The translations under genes and the position numbers were made by a program. The notes under the pieces are model-generated. The model saw only the letters and a program-made list of their open reading frames with translations. It did not search any database and was not told the origin of the DNA. Positions 23,714 through 31,587 of a DNA stretch of 64,000 nucleotides are shown one piece after another. Every line of letters starts with the position of its first letter. Position 1 is the first letter of the stretch. Source of the DNA: Luteipulveratus halotolerans (GTDB taxonomy: Bacteria; Actinomycetota; Actinomycetes; Actinomycetales; Dermatophilaceae); contig NZ_LAIR01000002.1 in the NCBI RefSeq assembly GCF_001247745.1, positions 3,658,001 to 3,722,000 of the forward strand, given 5' to 3'.

Positions 23714-24559
23714 GTGACTGTGAGCAGGCCCGCCCCGTCGTCCACGCTGGATGTCGCGACCGCCGAGACGTACGCCGGCTGGTTCAGCACGCTCGCCGAC
23801 CCGACCCGCGTCCGGCTGCTGCACGCCGTCGCCAGCAGCCCCACCGGCTCTGCGCGCGTCGGTGACCTGGCCGCCCGGCTCGGGATCAGCCAGTCGACCT
23901 GCTCGCACCACGTGCGCCGCCTCGCCGATGTCGGCTTCGTCGTCGTCGACAAGGTCGGCACCTCCAGCGTCGTGACCGTCAACCCTGCCTGCTGCACGGG
24001 TCTCCCCCACGCGGCCGACGTCGTGATGGGCACGATGCTCGAAAAGCCCTGCTGCCCCAGCGATCTCCCGGACGACGTGACGACACGGCCGATGCTCACC
24101 ACGGACCTGCGCACGGTCCGCGACATCTACGCCGAGGGCATCGCGACCCGCAACGCGACGTTCGAGACGGAGGCGCCGCCGGTCGGCGTACTCGTGGACA
24201 AGTGGCTGGAGGGACATCGGTGGGTGGCCGAGATCGACGGCGCCGTCGTCGGCTGGGCCGCGGCGAGCCCTACGTCGTCCCGTGCGTGCTATTCCGGGGT
24301 CGCCGAGACGTCGGTCTACGTCGCCGCGTCGGCGCGTGGTCGCGGCGTCGGCAAGACCCTGCTGCACCGCCAGGTGACCGAGGCGGACGCCGGGGGTCTG
24401 TGGACGTTGCAGACGTCGATCTTCCCCGAGAACCGCGCGAGCATCGCGCTGCATCACGCAGCGGGGTTCCGCACCCTCGCCGTACGAAGCCGCATCGCCC
24501 GGCTCGACGGCGTGTGGCGCGACACCGTCCTGCTCGAACGACGGACCGCCACCCCCTGA
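23714..24559 (+). CDS. ArsR-type regulator fused to GNAT acetyltransferase (ArsN-like)
   Basis: A 281-residue fusion. Residues 1-100 are an ArsR winged helix (FSTLADPTRVRLLHAVASSP, LGISQSTCSHHVRRLADVGF), followed by a cysteine-rich joint with PACCTGLP and EKPCCPSDLP that could bind arsenite. Residues 115-281 are a GNAT acetyltransferase related to phosphinothricin acetyltransferase and ArsN (VRDIYAEGIATRNATFETEA, YVAASARGRGVGKTLLHRQV, NRASIALHHAAGFRTL). ArsN enzymes acetylate organoarsenical antibiotics such as arsinothricin. GTG 23714 lies just past the palindrome; ATG 23699 is an alternative that would begin inside it. Confidence 0.87.
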   Translation: MTVSRPAPSSTLDVATAETYAGWFSTLADPTRVRLLHAVASSPTGSARVGDLAARLGISQSTCSHHVRRLADVGFVVVDKVGTSSVVTVNPACCTGLPHAADVVMGTMLEKPCCPSDLPDDVTTRPMLTTDLRTVRDIYAEGIATRNATFETEAPPVGVLVDKWLEGHRWVAEIDGAVVGWAAASPTSSRACYSGVAETSVYVAASARGRGVGKTLLHRQVTEADAGGLWTLQTSIFPENRASIALHHAAGFRTLAVRSRIARLDGVWRDTVLLERRTATP

Positions 24560-24592
24560 TCGAGGCCCGCAGGCCGACGTCGGCGAGCGTCT

Positions 24593-24617
24593 GCGTCGTC
24601 GGCGCTCGGGTGGGTAC
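24593..24617 (+). promoter_or_regulatory. SigB/SigF-type promoter, leaderless geometry
   Basis: GCGT, 15 nt, GGGTAC, then 9 nt to ATG 24627 of the SRPBCC gene. The -35 is the weakest of the set but the spacing is exact. Confidence 0.6.
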
Positions 24618-24626
24618 CTCCAGGGC

Positions 24627-25106
24627 ATGAGTACCACCACCAGGAAGATGGCCTGCTCGCCCGACGACGTGTTCTCGGTGCTCGCGGACGGCTGGAGCTT
24701 TGCGCAGTGGGTCGTCGGTGCGGCGCGCGTCCGCGCCGTCGACCACGGCTGGCCGGGCGAGGGCCGGCGCATCCACCACTCCGTCGGCGCCTGGCCGGCG
24801 CTCGTGAGCGACACGACGTCCGTCGAGGAGGTCGAGCCCGGTCGACGCCTGGTGCTCACCGCGCGGGGGTGGCCCATGGGTCAGGCCCGGGTCGAGATCA
24901 CCTGCGAGCGCGACGGGGTCGGCTCACGCGTCACGCTGCACGAGCAGGTCAACGGCGGTCCTCCGTTGCTGGTGCTGCGGCCGGTACGCGACGCGGCCCT
25001 CGGCTGGCGCAACATCGAGAGCCTGCGTCGGCTCGCCTACCTCGCCGAGGGCCGTGCCCGATCAGAAGACCGGCTTCCCGCCCGTGACGCCCACGACCGT
25101 GCCTGA
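24627..25106 (+). CDS. SRPBCC-fold protein (polyketide cyclase/dehydrase-like)
   Basis: A 159-residue START-like protein: MACSPDDVFSVLADGWSFAQ and WVVGAARVRAVDHGWPGEG at the N-terminus, VEEVEPGRRLVLTARGWPMG in the middle and a long C-terminal helix (AALGWRNIESLRRLAYLAEG). The fold binds hydrophobic ligands; no catalytic residues can be assigned. The 9-nt distance to a stress-sigma -10 element supports this start. The 3' end overlaps the convergent SDR gene by 45 bp. Confidence 0.75.
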   Translation: MSTTTRKMACSPDDVFSVLADGWSFAQWVVGAARVRAVDHGWPGEGRRIHHSVGAWPALVSDTTSVEEVEPGRRLVLTARGWPMGQARVEITCERDGVGSRVTLHEQVNGGPPLLVLRPVRDAALGWRNIESLRRLAYLAEGRARSEDRLPARDAHDRA

Positions 25107-25964
25107 GACATAGCTCGCCTCGCTCGGAGCCGCCAGGAACACGAACGCCGACGCGCACTCGGCCGGCTGCCCCGCACGCCCGAGCGGCGTGTCCGCCCCG
25201 AACGCCTCGATCTTCTCCTCGTCCTGCGTCGCCGGCTGCAACGGCGTCCAGATCGGCCCGGGCGCGACGGCGTTGACCCGGATGCCCTTCGGGCCGAGCT
25301 CGGCGGCCAGGTTGACGGTGAAGTTGTTGATGCCGGCCTTGGTGGCCGCGTAGTCGAGCAGGCTGGTCGAGGGCTGGTACGCCTGGATCGAGCTGACGTT
25401 GATGATGCTCGCGCCCTCGTGCAGGTGCGGCAGGGCGGCCTGCGTCAGCCACAGCAACGCGTAGAGGTTGGTCTTGAGGACGCGGTCGATCCGCTCCGGG
25501 CTGAGGTCCTCCAGGCCCTCGTCGCGCGCCCACTGCACGCCGGCGTTGTTGACGAGCACGTCGATGCCGCCGAGTCCGTCGGCGGCGTTCTCCACCACGT
25601 CCCGGCAGGTGTCACGGTCGGTGAGGTCGCCGGGGCACAGGACGACGGTCTGCGCCGTCTCGCGCACCCAGCTCGCGGTCTCCTCGGCGTCGTGCTGCTC
25701 CTCCGGCAGGTACGACAGGGCGACGTCGGCGCCCTCGCGGGCGAACGCGATCGCCACCGCACGCCCGATCCCGGAGTCGCCGCCGGTGATCAGGGCCCGC
25801 AGCCCCTTCAGCCGGTCCGATCCTCGGTAGGTCTGCTCGCCGTGATCCGGTACGGGGTCCATGTCTCGCGTCCGGCCCGGCAGGTCCTGCTGCTGGGCGG
25901 GAAAGCCGCCCTCGGGGTTCGTCGGCATCTGCGCCGCGCGGGCGCCGACGGTCGCGTCGTTCAT
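25062..25964 (-). CDS. SDR oxidoreductase, general stress protein 39 (YdaD)-like
   Basis: A 300-residue short-chain dehydrogenase with a 50-residue N-terminal extension rich in Pro/Gln (EGGFPAQQQDLPG, DHGEQTYRGSDRLKG), characteristic of the Bacillus subtilis GSP39/YdaD group, whose gene is under SigB. Motifs: TGGDSGIGRAVAIAFAREGA, NNAGVQW, INVSSIQAY, YAATKAG and PGPIWTPLQP. Substrate unknown. Start ATG 25964. A consensus stress promoter lies 59 nt upstream, which matches the regulation of its Bacillus relative. Confidence 0.9.
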   Translation of the reverse strand: MNDATVGARAAQMPTNPEGGFPAQQQDLPGRTRDMDPVPDHGEQTYRGSDRLKGLRALITGGDSGIGRAVAIAFAREGADVALSYLPEEQHDAEETASWVRETAQTVVLCPGDLTDRDTCRDVVENAADGLGGIDVLVNNAGVQWARDEGLEDLSPERIDRVLKTNLYALLWLTQAALPHLHEGASIINVSSIQAYQPSTSLLDYAATKAGINNFTVNLAAELGPKGIRVNAVAPGPIWTPLQPATQDEEKIEAFGADTPLGRAGQPAECASAFVFLAAPSEASYVSGTVVGVTGGKPVF

Positions 25965-26023
25965 GGCTACCTGCCTTCGGTCGTCGAGGAGCGCACGCCG
26001 GTGCGGGCTCCGGTCCGTGCGAC

Positions 26024-26048
26024 CTACCCGCTGCGGCGTCGGCTCAAC
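26024..26048 (-). promoter_or_regulatory. SigB/SigF-type promoter for the GSP39-like SDR
   Basis: Minus strand: GTTG, 15 nt, GGGTAG. It overlaps the last 5 bp of the upstream PRC-barrel gene. Confidence 0.55.
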
Positions 26049-26379
26049 CGTCGTGACCGACGTCCCGGCGGCGTGCGTGCTCCCAGTACGCCAGCAGCCG
26101 GCGTTCGTGCTCGGCGTCCAGACGCAGGTCGTCCAGGCGCGGTGAGGCCATGACGTCGCGGTAGGTCACCGTCAGGTCCACGCCGCTGCGCCGCCGGCGG
26201 ATGCAGGCGAGGGGCACGGCGCGGAACGCCCCGAGCGCCGGCCCGTCGAGCACCATCCAGTCGGCGATCCCGCTCTCGGCATCGGCGAGCAGGTCGTGCA
26301 CGTGCCCGAGCAACCGCCCCTCGCCGTCACGCACCGGACGCCCGAGGAGCCTGCGGCTGGACGACGGTGGCTGGGACAA
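26044..26379 (-). CDS. PRC-barrel domain protein, small
   Basis: A 111-residue protein whose first 75 residues fit a PRC-barrel (RLLGRPVRDGEGRLLGHVHD, LLADAESGIADWMVLDG, FRAVPLACI). The C-terminus is charged and helical (DLRLDAEHERRLLAYWEHAR). The best start is TTG 26379; no ATG or GTG gives the full domain, and the ribosome site is weak (GGGGGCG), so the start is uncertain. It lies divergent to the hemerythrin gene and upstream of the GSP39-like gene. Function unknown. Confidence 0.6.
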   Translation of the reverse strand: MSQPPSSSRRLLGRPVRDGEGRLLGHVHDLLADAESGIADWMVLDGPALGAFRAVPLACIRRRRSGVDLTVTYRDVMASPRLDDLRLDAEHERRLLAYWEHARRRDVGHDG

Positions 26380-26472
26380 CGGTGACGCCCCCTCGGGCGG
26401 TTCGGCGGTGCGTACGACGACGGCGCGGGCTCTGGCGTTCGGCCCGGCCTCAGGTCGCTGTGGCCACAGTGC

Positions 26473-26497
26473 GCATACCCGGCTGCGGGACGGGTAA
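26473..26497 (+). promoter_or_regulatory. SigB/SigF-type promoter for hemerythrin-katE operon
   Basis: GCAT, 15 nt, GGGTAA, 33 nt before GTG 26531. The remaining 26380-26530 gap shows no other feature. Confidence 0.6.
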
Positions 26498-26530
26498 CCC
26501 CTTCAGGTCATCGGACCCGAGGAGGCCAGG

Positions 26531-27040
26531 GTGTCCACCACACCACTGCACGAGCTGAAGGCCGAGCTCAACCATCAGCACCGTCAGATCACGGCCATGA
26601 TGCAGGCCGTCCGCACCTCTGGTGGACCGCTGCGCGTCGAGGCGTTCGAGCAGTTCCGTGCGTTCCTCGCGGCGCACGAGGCGGCCGAGCAGACGTGCAT
26701 GCACGGCGTGGCCCGTGCGGAGTCCTCGCAGGACCTCACCGTCGTGAGCGACCGCGTGGCCGAAGAGGTGGACGCCGCCGACGCGCTCGCCCACCTGGAG
26801 TCGCTCGACCTCGAGTCCCCAGAGTTCTCAGACGGATTCGCGTCCTTGTCCGAGGCGATCCGAGCGCACGCCGAGGCCGAGGAGTACCGCGAGCTGCCGG
26901 CGTACCACGGAGTCGTGAGCGACGAGGAGGTCCGCGTGATGGTGGACCGGATGCGGCGCGTCCCCCATCTCGCCGAGGACAGCGACGGCTCGCTCACGTT
27001 CGCGCAGAACCTCGACCGGGCCCGACACGAGCTCGGCTGA
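26531..27040 (+). CDS. Hemerythrin HHE domain protein
   Basis: A 169-residue four-helix protein. Iron-ligand type residues appear in LNHQHRQITAMM (helix A), FRAFLAAHEAAEQTCMHGVA (helix B, HxxxE), and AIRAHAEAEEYRELPAYHG (helix C, HAEAEE). HHE proteins bind a di-iron site and sense or detoxify oxygen or nitric oxide; which applies here is unknown. GTG 26531 follows GAGGAGGCCAGG. It is 26 bp upstream of katE in the same operon, consistent with an oxidative-stress role. Confidence 0.85.
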   Translation: MSTTPLHELKAELNHQHRQITAMMQAVRTSGGPLRVEAFEQFRAFLAAHEAAEQTCMHGVARAESSQDLTVVSDRVAEEVDAADALAHLESLDLESPEFSDGFASLSEAIRAHAEAEEYRELPAYHGVVSDEEVRVMVDRMRRVPHLAEDSDGSLTFAQNLDRARHELG

Positions 27041-27066
27041 CCAACCCCACTCGCAAGGAGCTGCTC

Positions 27067-29352
27067 ATGGATCCCACCGACGCCGTCCGGCAGGGCGCCG
27101 ACAAGGTCAAGCGCGCGGCCACCGAGGCCGTGCACGCCGCGCAGGACGCGATCGAGCCGCCCGCGCCGGGCGCCCCGGGCTCGGAGCCACCCACGGTGCG
27201 CGAGCCGACCGAACCACGCGAGCCGGCCGAGCCCAAGCACGACCAGGGCTCACCTGCCACGCGTACGCCGACCGGCGCCGAGACGTCGACTGGACCGGAG
27301 CAGGTCGGCCAGCAGGGTGCCCACCTCACGACCGCGCAGGGTGCCCGACTGCGCGACACCGATCACTCGTTGAAGGCCGGCGCACGAGGCCCGACGCTGC
27401 TGCAGGACCACCACCTGCGCGAGAAGATCATGCACTTCGACCACGAGCGGATCCCGGAGCGCGTCGTGCACGCCCGCGGGGCGGCCGCGCACGGCGTCTT
27501 CGTCGGTTACGGAAACGCCGAATCCGTCTGTCGCGCAACGTTTCTCGGCAAAGACGTCAAGACCCCGGTGTTCACTCGTTTCTCCCCTGTCGTCGGCTCA
27601 CGTGGTTCGGCCGACGCCGTCAGGGACACCCGCGGGTTCGCGACGAAGTTCTACACCGACGAGGGCGTCTTCGACCTGGTCGGCAACAACATCCCCGTCT
27701 TCTTCATCCAGGACGCGATCAAGTTCCCCGACGTCGTCCACGCCGCCAAGCCCCACCCCGACCGCGAGATCCCCCAGGCGCAGAGTGCGCACGACACCTT
27801 CTGGGACTTCGTCGGCCTGCACACCGAGGCCAGCCACCACGTGATGTGGCAGATGTCCGACCGAGGCATCCCCCGCTCGTACCGGATGATGGAGGGCTTC
27901 GGTGTGCACACCTTCCGCCTGGTCGACGCGTCCGGTGGCACGTCGCTGGTGAAGTTCCACTGGAAGCCACGGCTCGGAGTCCACTCGCTGGTGTGGGAGG
28001 AGGCGCAGCTGGTCAACGGCGTCGACCCCGACTTCCACCGGCGCGACCTCGCCGACGCGATCGAGTCCGGCGCCCCACCGCAGTGGGAGCTCGGCATCCA
28101 GGTCTTCCCGGACACTCCTGAGCAGACCTTCGAGGGCATCGACCTGCTCGACCCGACCAAGGTCGTCCCCGAGGAGCTCGCGCCCGTTCAGCCGGTCGGG
28201 CTCATGACGCTCGACGCCAACCCGACGAACTACTTCGCCGAGACCGAGCAGGTGGCGTTCCACCCCGGGCACCTCGTGCCCGGCATCGACGTCACCGACG
28301 ACCCGCTGCTGCAGGGCCGGCTCTTCTCCTACCTCGACACCCAGCTCACCCGGCTCGGCGGACCGAACTTCGCCCAGATCCCGATCAACCGCCCGCACGC
28401 GCCGGTCAACGACATGCTGCGCGACGGCTGGCACCAGGACGCCGTGCACTCCGGCGCGGCGCCGTACAAGCCCAACTCGCTCGACGGCGGGTGCCCGTTC
28501 TTCGCCGGTGCCGACGTCGAGGCGCTCACCGAGGTGGCGGCCACCGTGCCGGAGGGCCACAAGGTGCGGGAGTCCCCGGCGTCGTACGCCGATCACTTCA
28601 CCCAGCCGCGGATGTTCTTCCGCAGCCTCAGCCCGGTCGAGCAGGAGCACACGATCCGGGCGTACACGTTCGAGCTCGGCCGCTGCTACGAGGAGGCGAT
28701 CAAGGAGCGCTACCTCGGTGTCCTCGCCGAAATCGACGCCGACCTGTGCGCCGGCGTCGCGCGCGGCCTGGGCCTGGACGTCCCGAGCCGCGGCCCGACC
28801 GGTGACGTGGGTGTCCAGCGGGCCCAGGACATGCCGCCCAGCCCGGCCCTGTCGCAGGTCGGCCAGGAGTGGCCGGTCGCCGGGCGAGTGGTCGGCATCG
28901 TCGTCGACACGGACACCGACCGCGGTCAGGTCGACGCCGTTCGACGTCGTGCGATCGGCGACGGGCTCGTACCGCTCGTCATCGCCGCCCACGGCGGGCA
29001 GGTCGACGGCACCTCGGTGCAGCGCACGTTCGCGACGACGCGTTCGGTCGAGCTGGACGCCGTGCTCCTGGCCTCCTGCCCGCCACCCGCCCCGGACGCC
29101 GACCCGGTCGGCGACGCCGGAGCGGCACCGCTCGACCCGCGGATCGCCGTCCTGCTGCAGGAGGCGTTCCGGCACGCGAAGCCGATCGGCGCCTGGGGCG
29201 CGGGATCGGCGGCGCTCGACGCGGCAGGCATCCCCCGCAGCGCACCCGGCGTCGTGGTGGACGAGAACGCGGACACCGTCACGCCAGAGGTGCTCGCACT
29301 GCTGGGCCGCCACCGGGTGTGGGAGCGGCTCACGGGAGCGAGCGCGTCATGA
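27067..29352 (+). CDS. katE: Large-subunit catalase, KatE/HPII clade
   Basis: A 761-residue heme catalase, the length of HPII-type enzymes. Residues 1-90 are a Pro/Glu-rich extension. The core has RVVHARGAAAHGVF (catalytic His), FTRFSPVVGSRGSAD, GNNIPVFFIQDAIKFPD (catalytic Asn), and RLFSYLDTQLTRLGGPNFAQ (heme-ligand Tyr). From about 600 it carries the flavodoxin/DJ-1-like C-terminal domain (GRVVGIVVDTDTDRGQVDAV). It decomposes hydrogen peroxide. ATG 27067 follows AAGGAGCTGCTC. Expression is expected from the stress-sigma promoter before the hemerythrin gene. Confidence 0.97.
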   Translation: MDPTDAVRQGADKVKRAATEAVHAAQDAIEPPAPGAPGSEPPTVREPTEPREPAEPKHDQGSPATRTPTGAETSTGPEQVGQQGAHLTTAQGARLRDTDHSLKAGARGPTLLQDHHLREKIMHFDHERIPERVVHARGAAAHGVFVGYGNAESVCRATFLGKDVKTPVFTRFSPVVGSRGSADAVRDTRGFATKFYTDEGVFDLVGNNIPVFFIQDAIKFPDVVHAAKPHPDREIPQAQSAHDTFWDFVGLHTEASHHVMWQMSDRGIPRSYRMMEGFGVHTFRLVDASGGTSLVKFHWKPRLGVHSLVWEEAQLVNGVDPDFHRRDLADAIESGAPPQWELGIQVFPDTPEQTFEGIDLLDPTKVVPEELAPVQPVGLMTLDANPTNYFAETEQVAFHPGHLVPGIDVTDDPLLQGRLFSYLDTQLTRLGGPNFAQIPINRPHAPVNDMLRDGWHQDAVHSGAAPYKPNSLDGGCPFFAGADVEALTEVAATVPEGHKVRESPASYADHFTQPRMFFRSLSPVEQEHTIRAYTFELGRCYEEAIKERYLGVLAEIDADLCAGVARGLGLDVPSRGPTGDVGVQRAQDMPPSPALSQVGQEWPVAGRVVGIVVDTDTDRGQVDAVRRRAIGDGLVPLVIAAHGGQVDGTSVQRTFATTRSVELDAVLLASCPPPAPDADPVGDAGAAPLDPRIAVLLQEAFRHAKPIGAWGAGSAALDAAGIPRSAPGVVVDENADTVTPEVLALLGRHRVWERLTGASAS

Positions 29353-29636
29353 CCGCCGACCGGCTCGTCCTCAACGAGCCCTTCATGAAGCAGCTCGGCG
29401 CCGACCGGACCCTCGCTCTGGTGCGCGTGGTCGAGGGCCTGGCTCGCAGCCATCGCGGCCTGCCCACAGCCGAGGTGCTCGACGTGCTCACCCGCGAGCT
29501 GCACGCCATCGCCGTGCCCGTCGAGGACGCCGCCCTGCACCGGCTCGCCGAGCGGATCAGCCTCGCGCCCGAGGACGGGCTGCGCGTCTACACCGAACCG
29601 ATCGGTGGACGCATGGGCGGCGGGCAGGACGGGTAG
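29349..29636 (+). CDS. Small hypothetical protein coupled to katE
   Basis: A 95-residue protein starting at ATG 29349 in an ATGA overlap with the katE stop. The sequence is helical (RTLALVRVVEGLARSHRGLP, EVLDVLTRELHAIAVPVEDA, LHRLAERISL) with a glycine-rich end (GGRMGGGQDG). No family is recognised. The overlap indicates co-translation with catalase. Its last codons form part of a stress-sigma promoter for the next gene, the TAG stop being in the -10 box. Confidence 0.6.
   Translation: MTADRLVLNEPFMKQLGADRTLALVRVVEGLARSHRGLPTAEVLDVLTRELHAIAVPVEDAALHRLAERISLAPEDGLRVYTEPIGGRMGGGQDG
29611..29636 (+). promoter_or_regulatory. SigB/SigF-type promoter inside the preceding gene
   Basis: GCAT, 16 nt, GGGTAG, 51 nt before ATG 29688. 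Confidence 0.5.
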
Positions 29637-29687
29637 GGCACGAGAGGCCCGCGGAACCACCGCGGACCAGCGAGAGGAGGTCCCTCG

Positions 29688-29933
29688 ATGACCGCCAACC
29701 CCGAGACGGGACATGTCACCGGCACGCCGGACAAGGACTACAACGTCATCTGGTACACCGAGCAGTGCCTGAGCAACGCGCTGCGGCTCGAGCAGTACGT
29801 CGCGGACGCCGAGCAGTCCGGAGACCAGGAGCTGGCCGACTTCCTGCGCAAGGCACAGGACGCCAGCCGCCGCGGCGCCGAGCACGGCAAACGCCTGATC
29901 GCCACCCGGCTCACCCAGAGCGCGCCGGCCTGA
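29688..29933 (+). CDS. Conserved small hypothetical protein
   Basis: An 81-residue soluble protein: DKDYNVIWYTEQCLSNALRL, EQYVADAEQSGDQELADFLR, KAQDASRRGAEHGKRLI. It is mostly helical with a single Cys. Start ATG 29688 is supported by GAGAGGAGGTCCC. Located between katE and csbD in a co-directional run, so probably another general-stress protein. No function is assigned. Confidence 0.7.
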   Translation: MTANPETGHVTGTPDKDYNVIWYTEQCLSNALRLEQYVADAEQSGDQELADFLRKAQDASRRGAEHGKRLIATRLTQSAPA

Positions 29934-29966
29934 CCGGCGTCACTCACCACCCCGAAGGAGGCCGAC

Positions 29967-30140
29967 ATGGGACTCGGTGACAAGGCCAAGCACGCCGCCC
30001 AGAACGCCATGGGCAAGGCGAAGGAAGCCACCGGCAAAGCCCGCGGTGACGAGGAGCAGAAGGAGCAGGGCCGCTCCGAGCAGGTCGAGGCCCAGGTGAA
30101 GCGCAAGGGCGACGACGTCAAGGACGTCTTCGACCAGTAG
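29967..30140 (+). CDS. CsbD-family stress protein
   Basis: A 57-residue highly charged, probably disordered protein: MGLGDKAKHAAQNAMGKAKE, ATGKARGDEEQKEQGR, then QVKRKGDDVKDVFDQ. The GKAKEATG core is the CsbD signature; the Bacillus gene is SigB-dependent. ATG 29967 follows GAAGGAGGCCGAC. The gene ends the katE-csbD run and is followed by a strong terminator. Biochemical role unknown. Confidence 0.88.
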   Translation: MGLGDKAKHAAQNAMGKAKEATGKARGDEEQKEQGRSEQVEAQVKRKGDDVKDVFDQ

Positions 30141-30152
30141 CCCCTGAGGCAC

Positions 30153-30187
30153 GAAGGGTCCGGCAGCAGCACGCTGCCGGGCCCTTC
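30153..30187 (+). terminator. Rho-independent-like terminator after csbD
   Basis: Hairpin GAAGGGtCCGGCAGC, loop, GCTGCCGGgCCCTTC with one G-T mismatch position, between csbD and the convergent hldE-like gene. It can serve both strands. No T-run follows. Confidence 0.75.
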
Positions 30188-30195
30188 GTCCGTGC

Positions 30196-31587
30196 TCAGC
30201 CGGAGTGCGTGCCGGCCTCACGTCGGTGGTGACTGCGCAGCAGACCGGTGGTCGAGCGGCCGCGCAGGTAGGGCAGCAGCACGACGCGGCCGCCCCAGCT
30301 GCGGACGAGCTCGGCCTCGGGCATCGACGACGCGTCGTAGTCGCCACCCTTGGCCCACACGTCCGGGCGGATCGTCGCCAACGCCTCTCGCGGGTCGTCG
30401 CCGTCGAACACCACGACCTCGTCGACGCCGGCCAGGGCCCGCAGCACCTCGGCCCGGTCGCCCACGGTCTGCACCGGTCGGCCGGGGCCTTTGAGCCGGC
30501 GTACCGAGTCGTCGGAGTTGAGCAGGACGACGAGGGCGTCGCCGAGTGCGCGCGCCGCCTGCAGCGAGGCGAGGTGGCCGGGATGGAGGACGTCGAAGCA
30601 GCCTCCGGTCGCGACCACTGTGCCGCCGCGGGCCCGGACGTCGGCGACGACGGCCGACGCCTGCGGAGTCGGGTCGGGCGCGTGCGAGCCCGCGCGATAG
30701 GTCTCGGTGCCTCCGGCGCGGACCCAGTCGGTCGCGCGTGCGACGGCCGCGGTCGTCGCCTCCGCCGGTGACGCGCCGCGTGCGAGCTGCTGCGCGAGAG
30801 TCGCCGCGAACCGGTCTCCCGCGCCGCACGAGTCACCGGTGGCGTCTGCGGTGGTCGGTGCGAAGAACGGCTCGGCCGAGGCGGTCGCGAGCCACGCTCC
30901 CTCACCTCCCGCCGTCACGCACACGGCCTGGACCTGCCAGCGAGCGCGCAGCGTCCGCGCGAGCTCGGCGGGCGTCGCATCGTCACCCACGGCGCGTGTC
31001 GCCTCCGACAGGTTCGGGGTCACCACCGCGCAGCCGGGGACGGGGTCAGCACCGCGCGGGTGCGGGTCCCACACCACGAGCCCGGGGCGACGTCCGCCGG
31101 TGCGGGCGCTGAGCAGCTCACGCAGGCCCGCGTGCGCCGTCGTCCCCGCGCCGTAGTCGGCGACCAGCACGACGTCGGCGGTGCGTACGACGTCCGCGGC
31201 GCGCGCCGGCAGCTCACCACCCGCAGGGCTGGCCGGACCGCCCTCGTCGACCCGGGCGACCGAGTGCGACCGGGCACGCAGCCGGGTCTTGACCCGGGTC
31301 GTACCCGACTGGGCGAGGGGTACGACGTCGATCCCGGCGGCGTCCAGCGCAGCACGAAGGTGCCGACCGGGCTCGTCGTCCGCGAAGGGGGCGATCAGGG
31401 TCACCCGCGTGCCCGGCGTACGGCACAGCAGGGCTGCGAGTCCAGCACCGCCCGGTCCCTCGCACGTGTCGTCGACGTCGAGGACGGGCGCCGGCGCGTC
31501 CGGGCACACCCGGTCGACGTGGCCGCACAGGTCGCGGTCGAGCAGCACGTCACCGACGACCACGAGGTGCTGCTCGCGCCGCCGCAT
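30196..31587 (-). CDS. hldE: Bifunctional heptose-7-phosphate kinase / heptose-1-phosphate nucleotidyltransferase
   Basis: A 463-residue two-domain enzyme like HldE/RfaE. Residues 1-305 are a PfkB sugar kinase (VVVGDVLLDRDL, GPGGAGLAAL, VWDPHPRG, TPNLSEA and the anion-hole GAGDRF at 255-260). Residues 325-455 are a cytidylyltransferase-fold domain (GCFDVLHPGHL with HxGH at 335-338, LLNSDDSVRRLKG, KGGDY). It would make heptose 1,7-bisphosphate and, after GmhB action, NDP-heptose. Start ATG 31587 overlaps the upstream stop (TGATG); GTG 31590 is also in frame. It ends a six-gene overlapping operon. Confidence 0.9.
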   Translation of the reverse strand: MRRREQHLVVVGDVLLDRDLCGHVDRVCPDAPAPVLDVDDTCEGPGGAGLAALLCRTPGTRVTLIAPFADDEPGRHLRAALDAAGIDVVPLAQSGTTRVKTRLRARSHSVARVDEGGPASPAGGELPARAADVVRTADVVLVADYGAGTTAHAGLRELLSARTGGRRPGLVVWDPHPRGADPVPGCAVVTPNLSEATRAVGDDATPAELARTLRARWQVQAVCVTAGGEGAWLATASAEPFFAPTTADATGDSCGAGDRFAATLAQQLARGASPAEATTAAVARATDWVRAGGTETYRAGSHAPDPTPQASAVVADVRARGGTVVATGGCFDVLHPGHLASLQAARALGDALVVLLNSDDSVRRLKGPGRPVQTVGDRAEVLRALAGVDEVVVFDGDDPREALATIRPDVWAKGGDYDASSMPEAELVRSWGGRVVLLPYLRGRSTTGLLRSHHRREAGTHSG

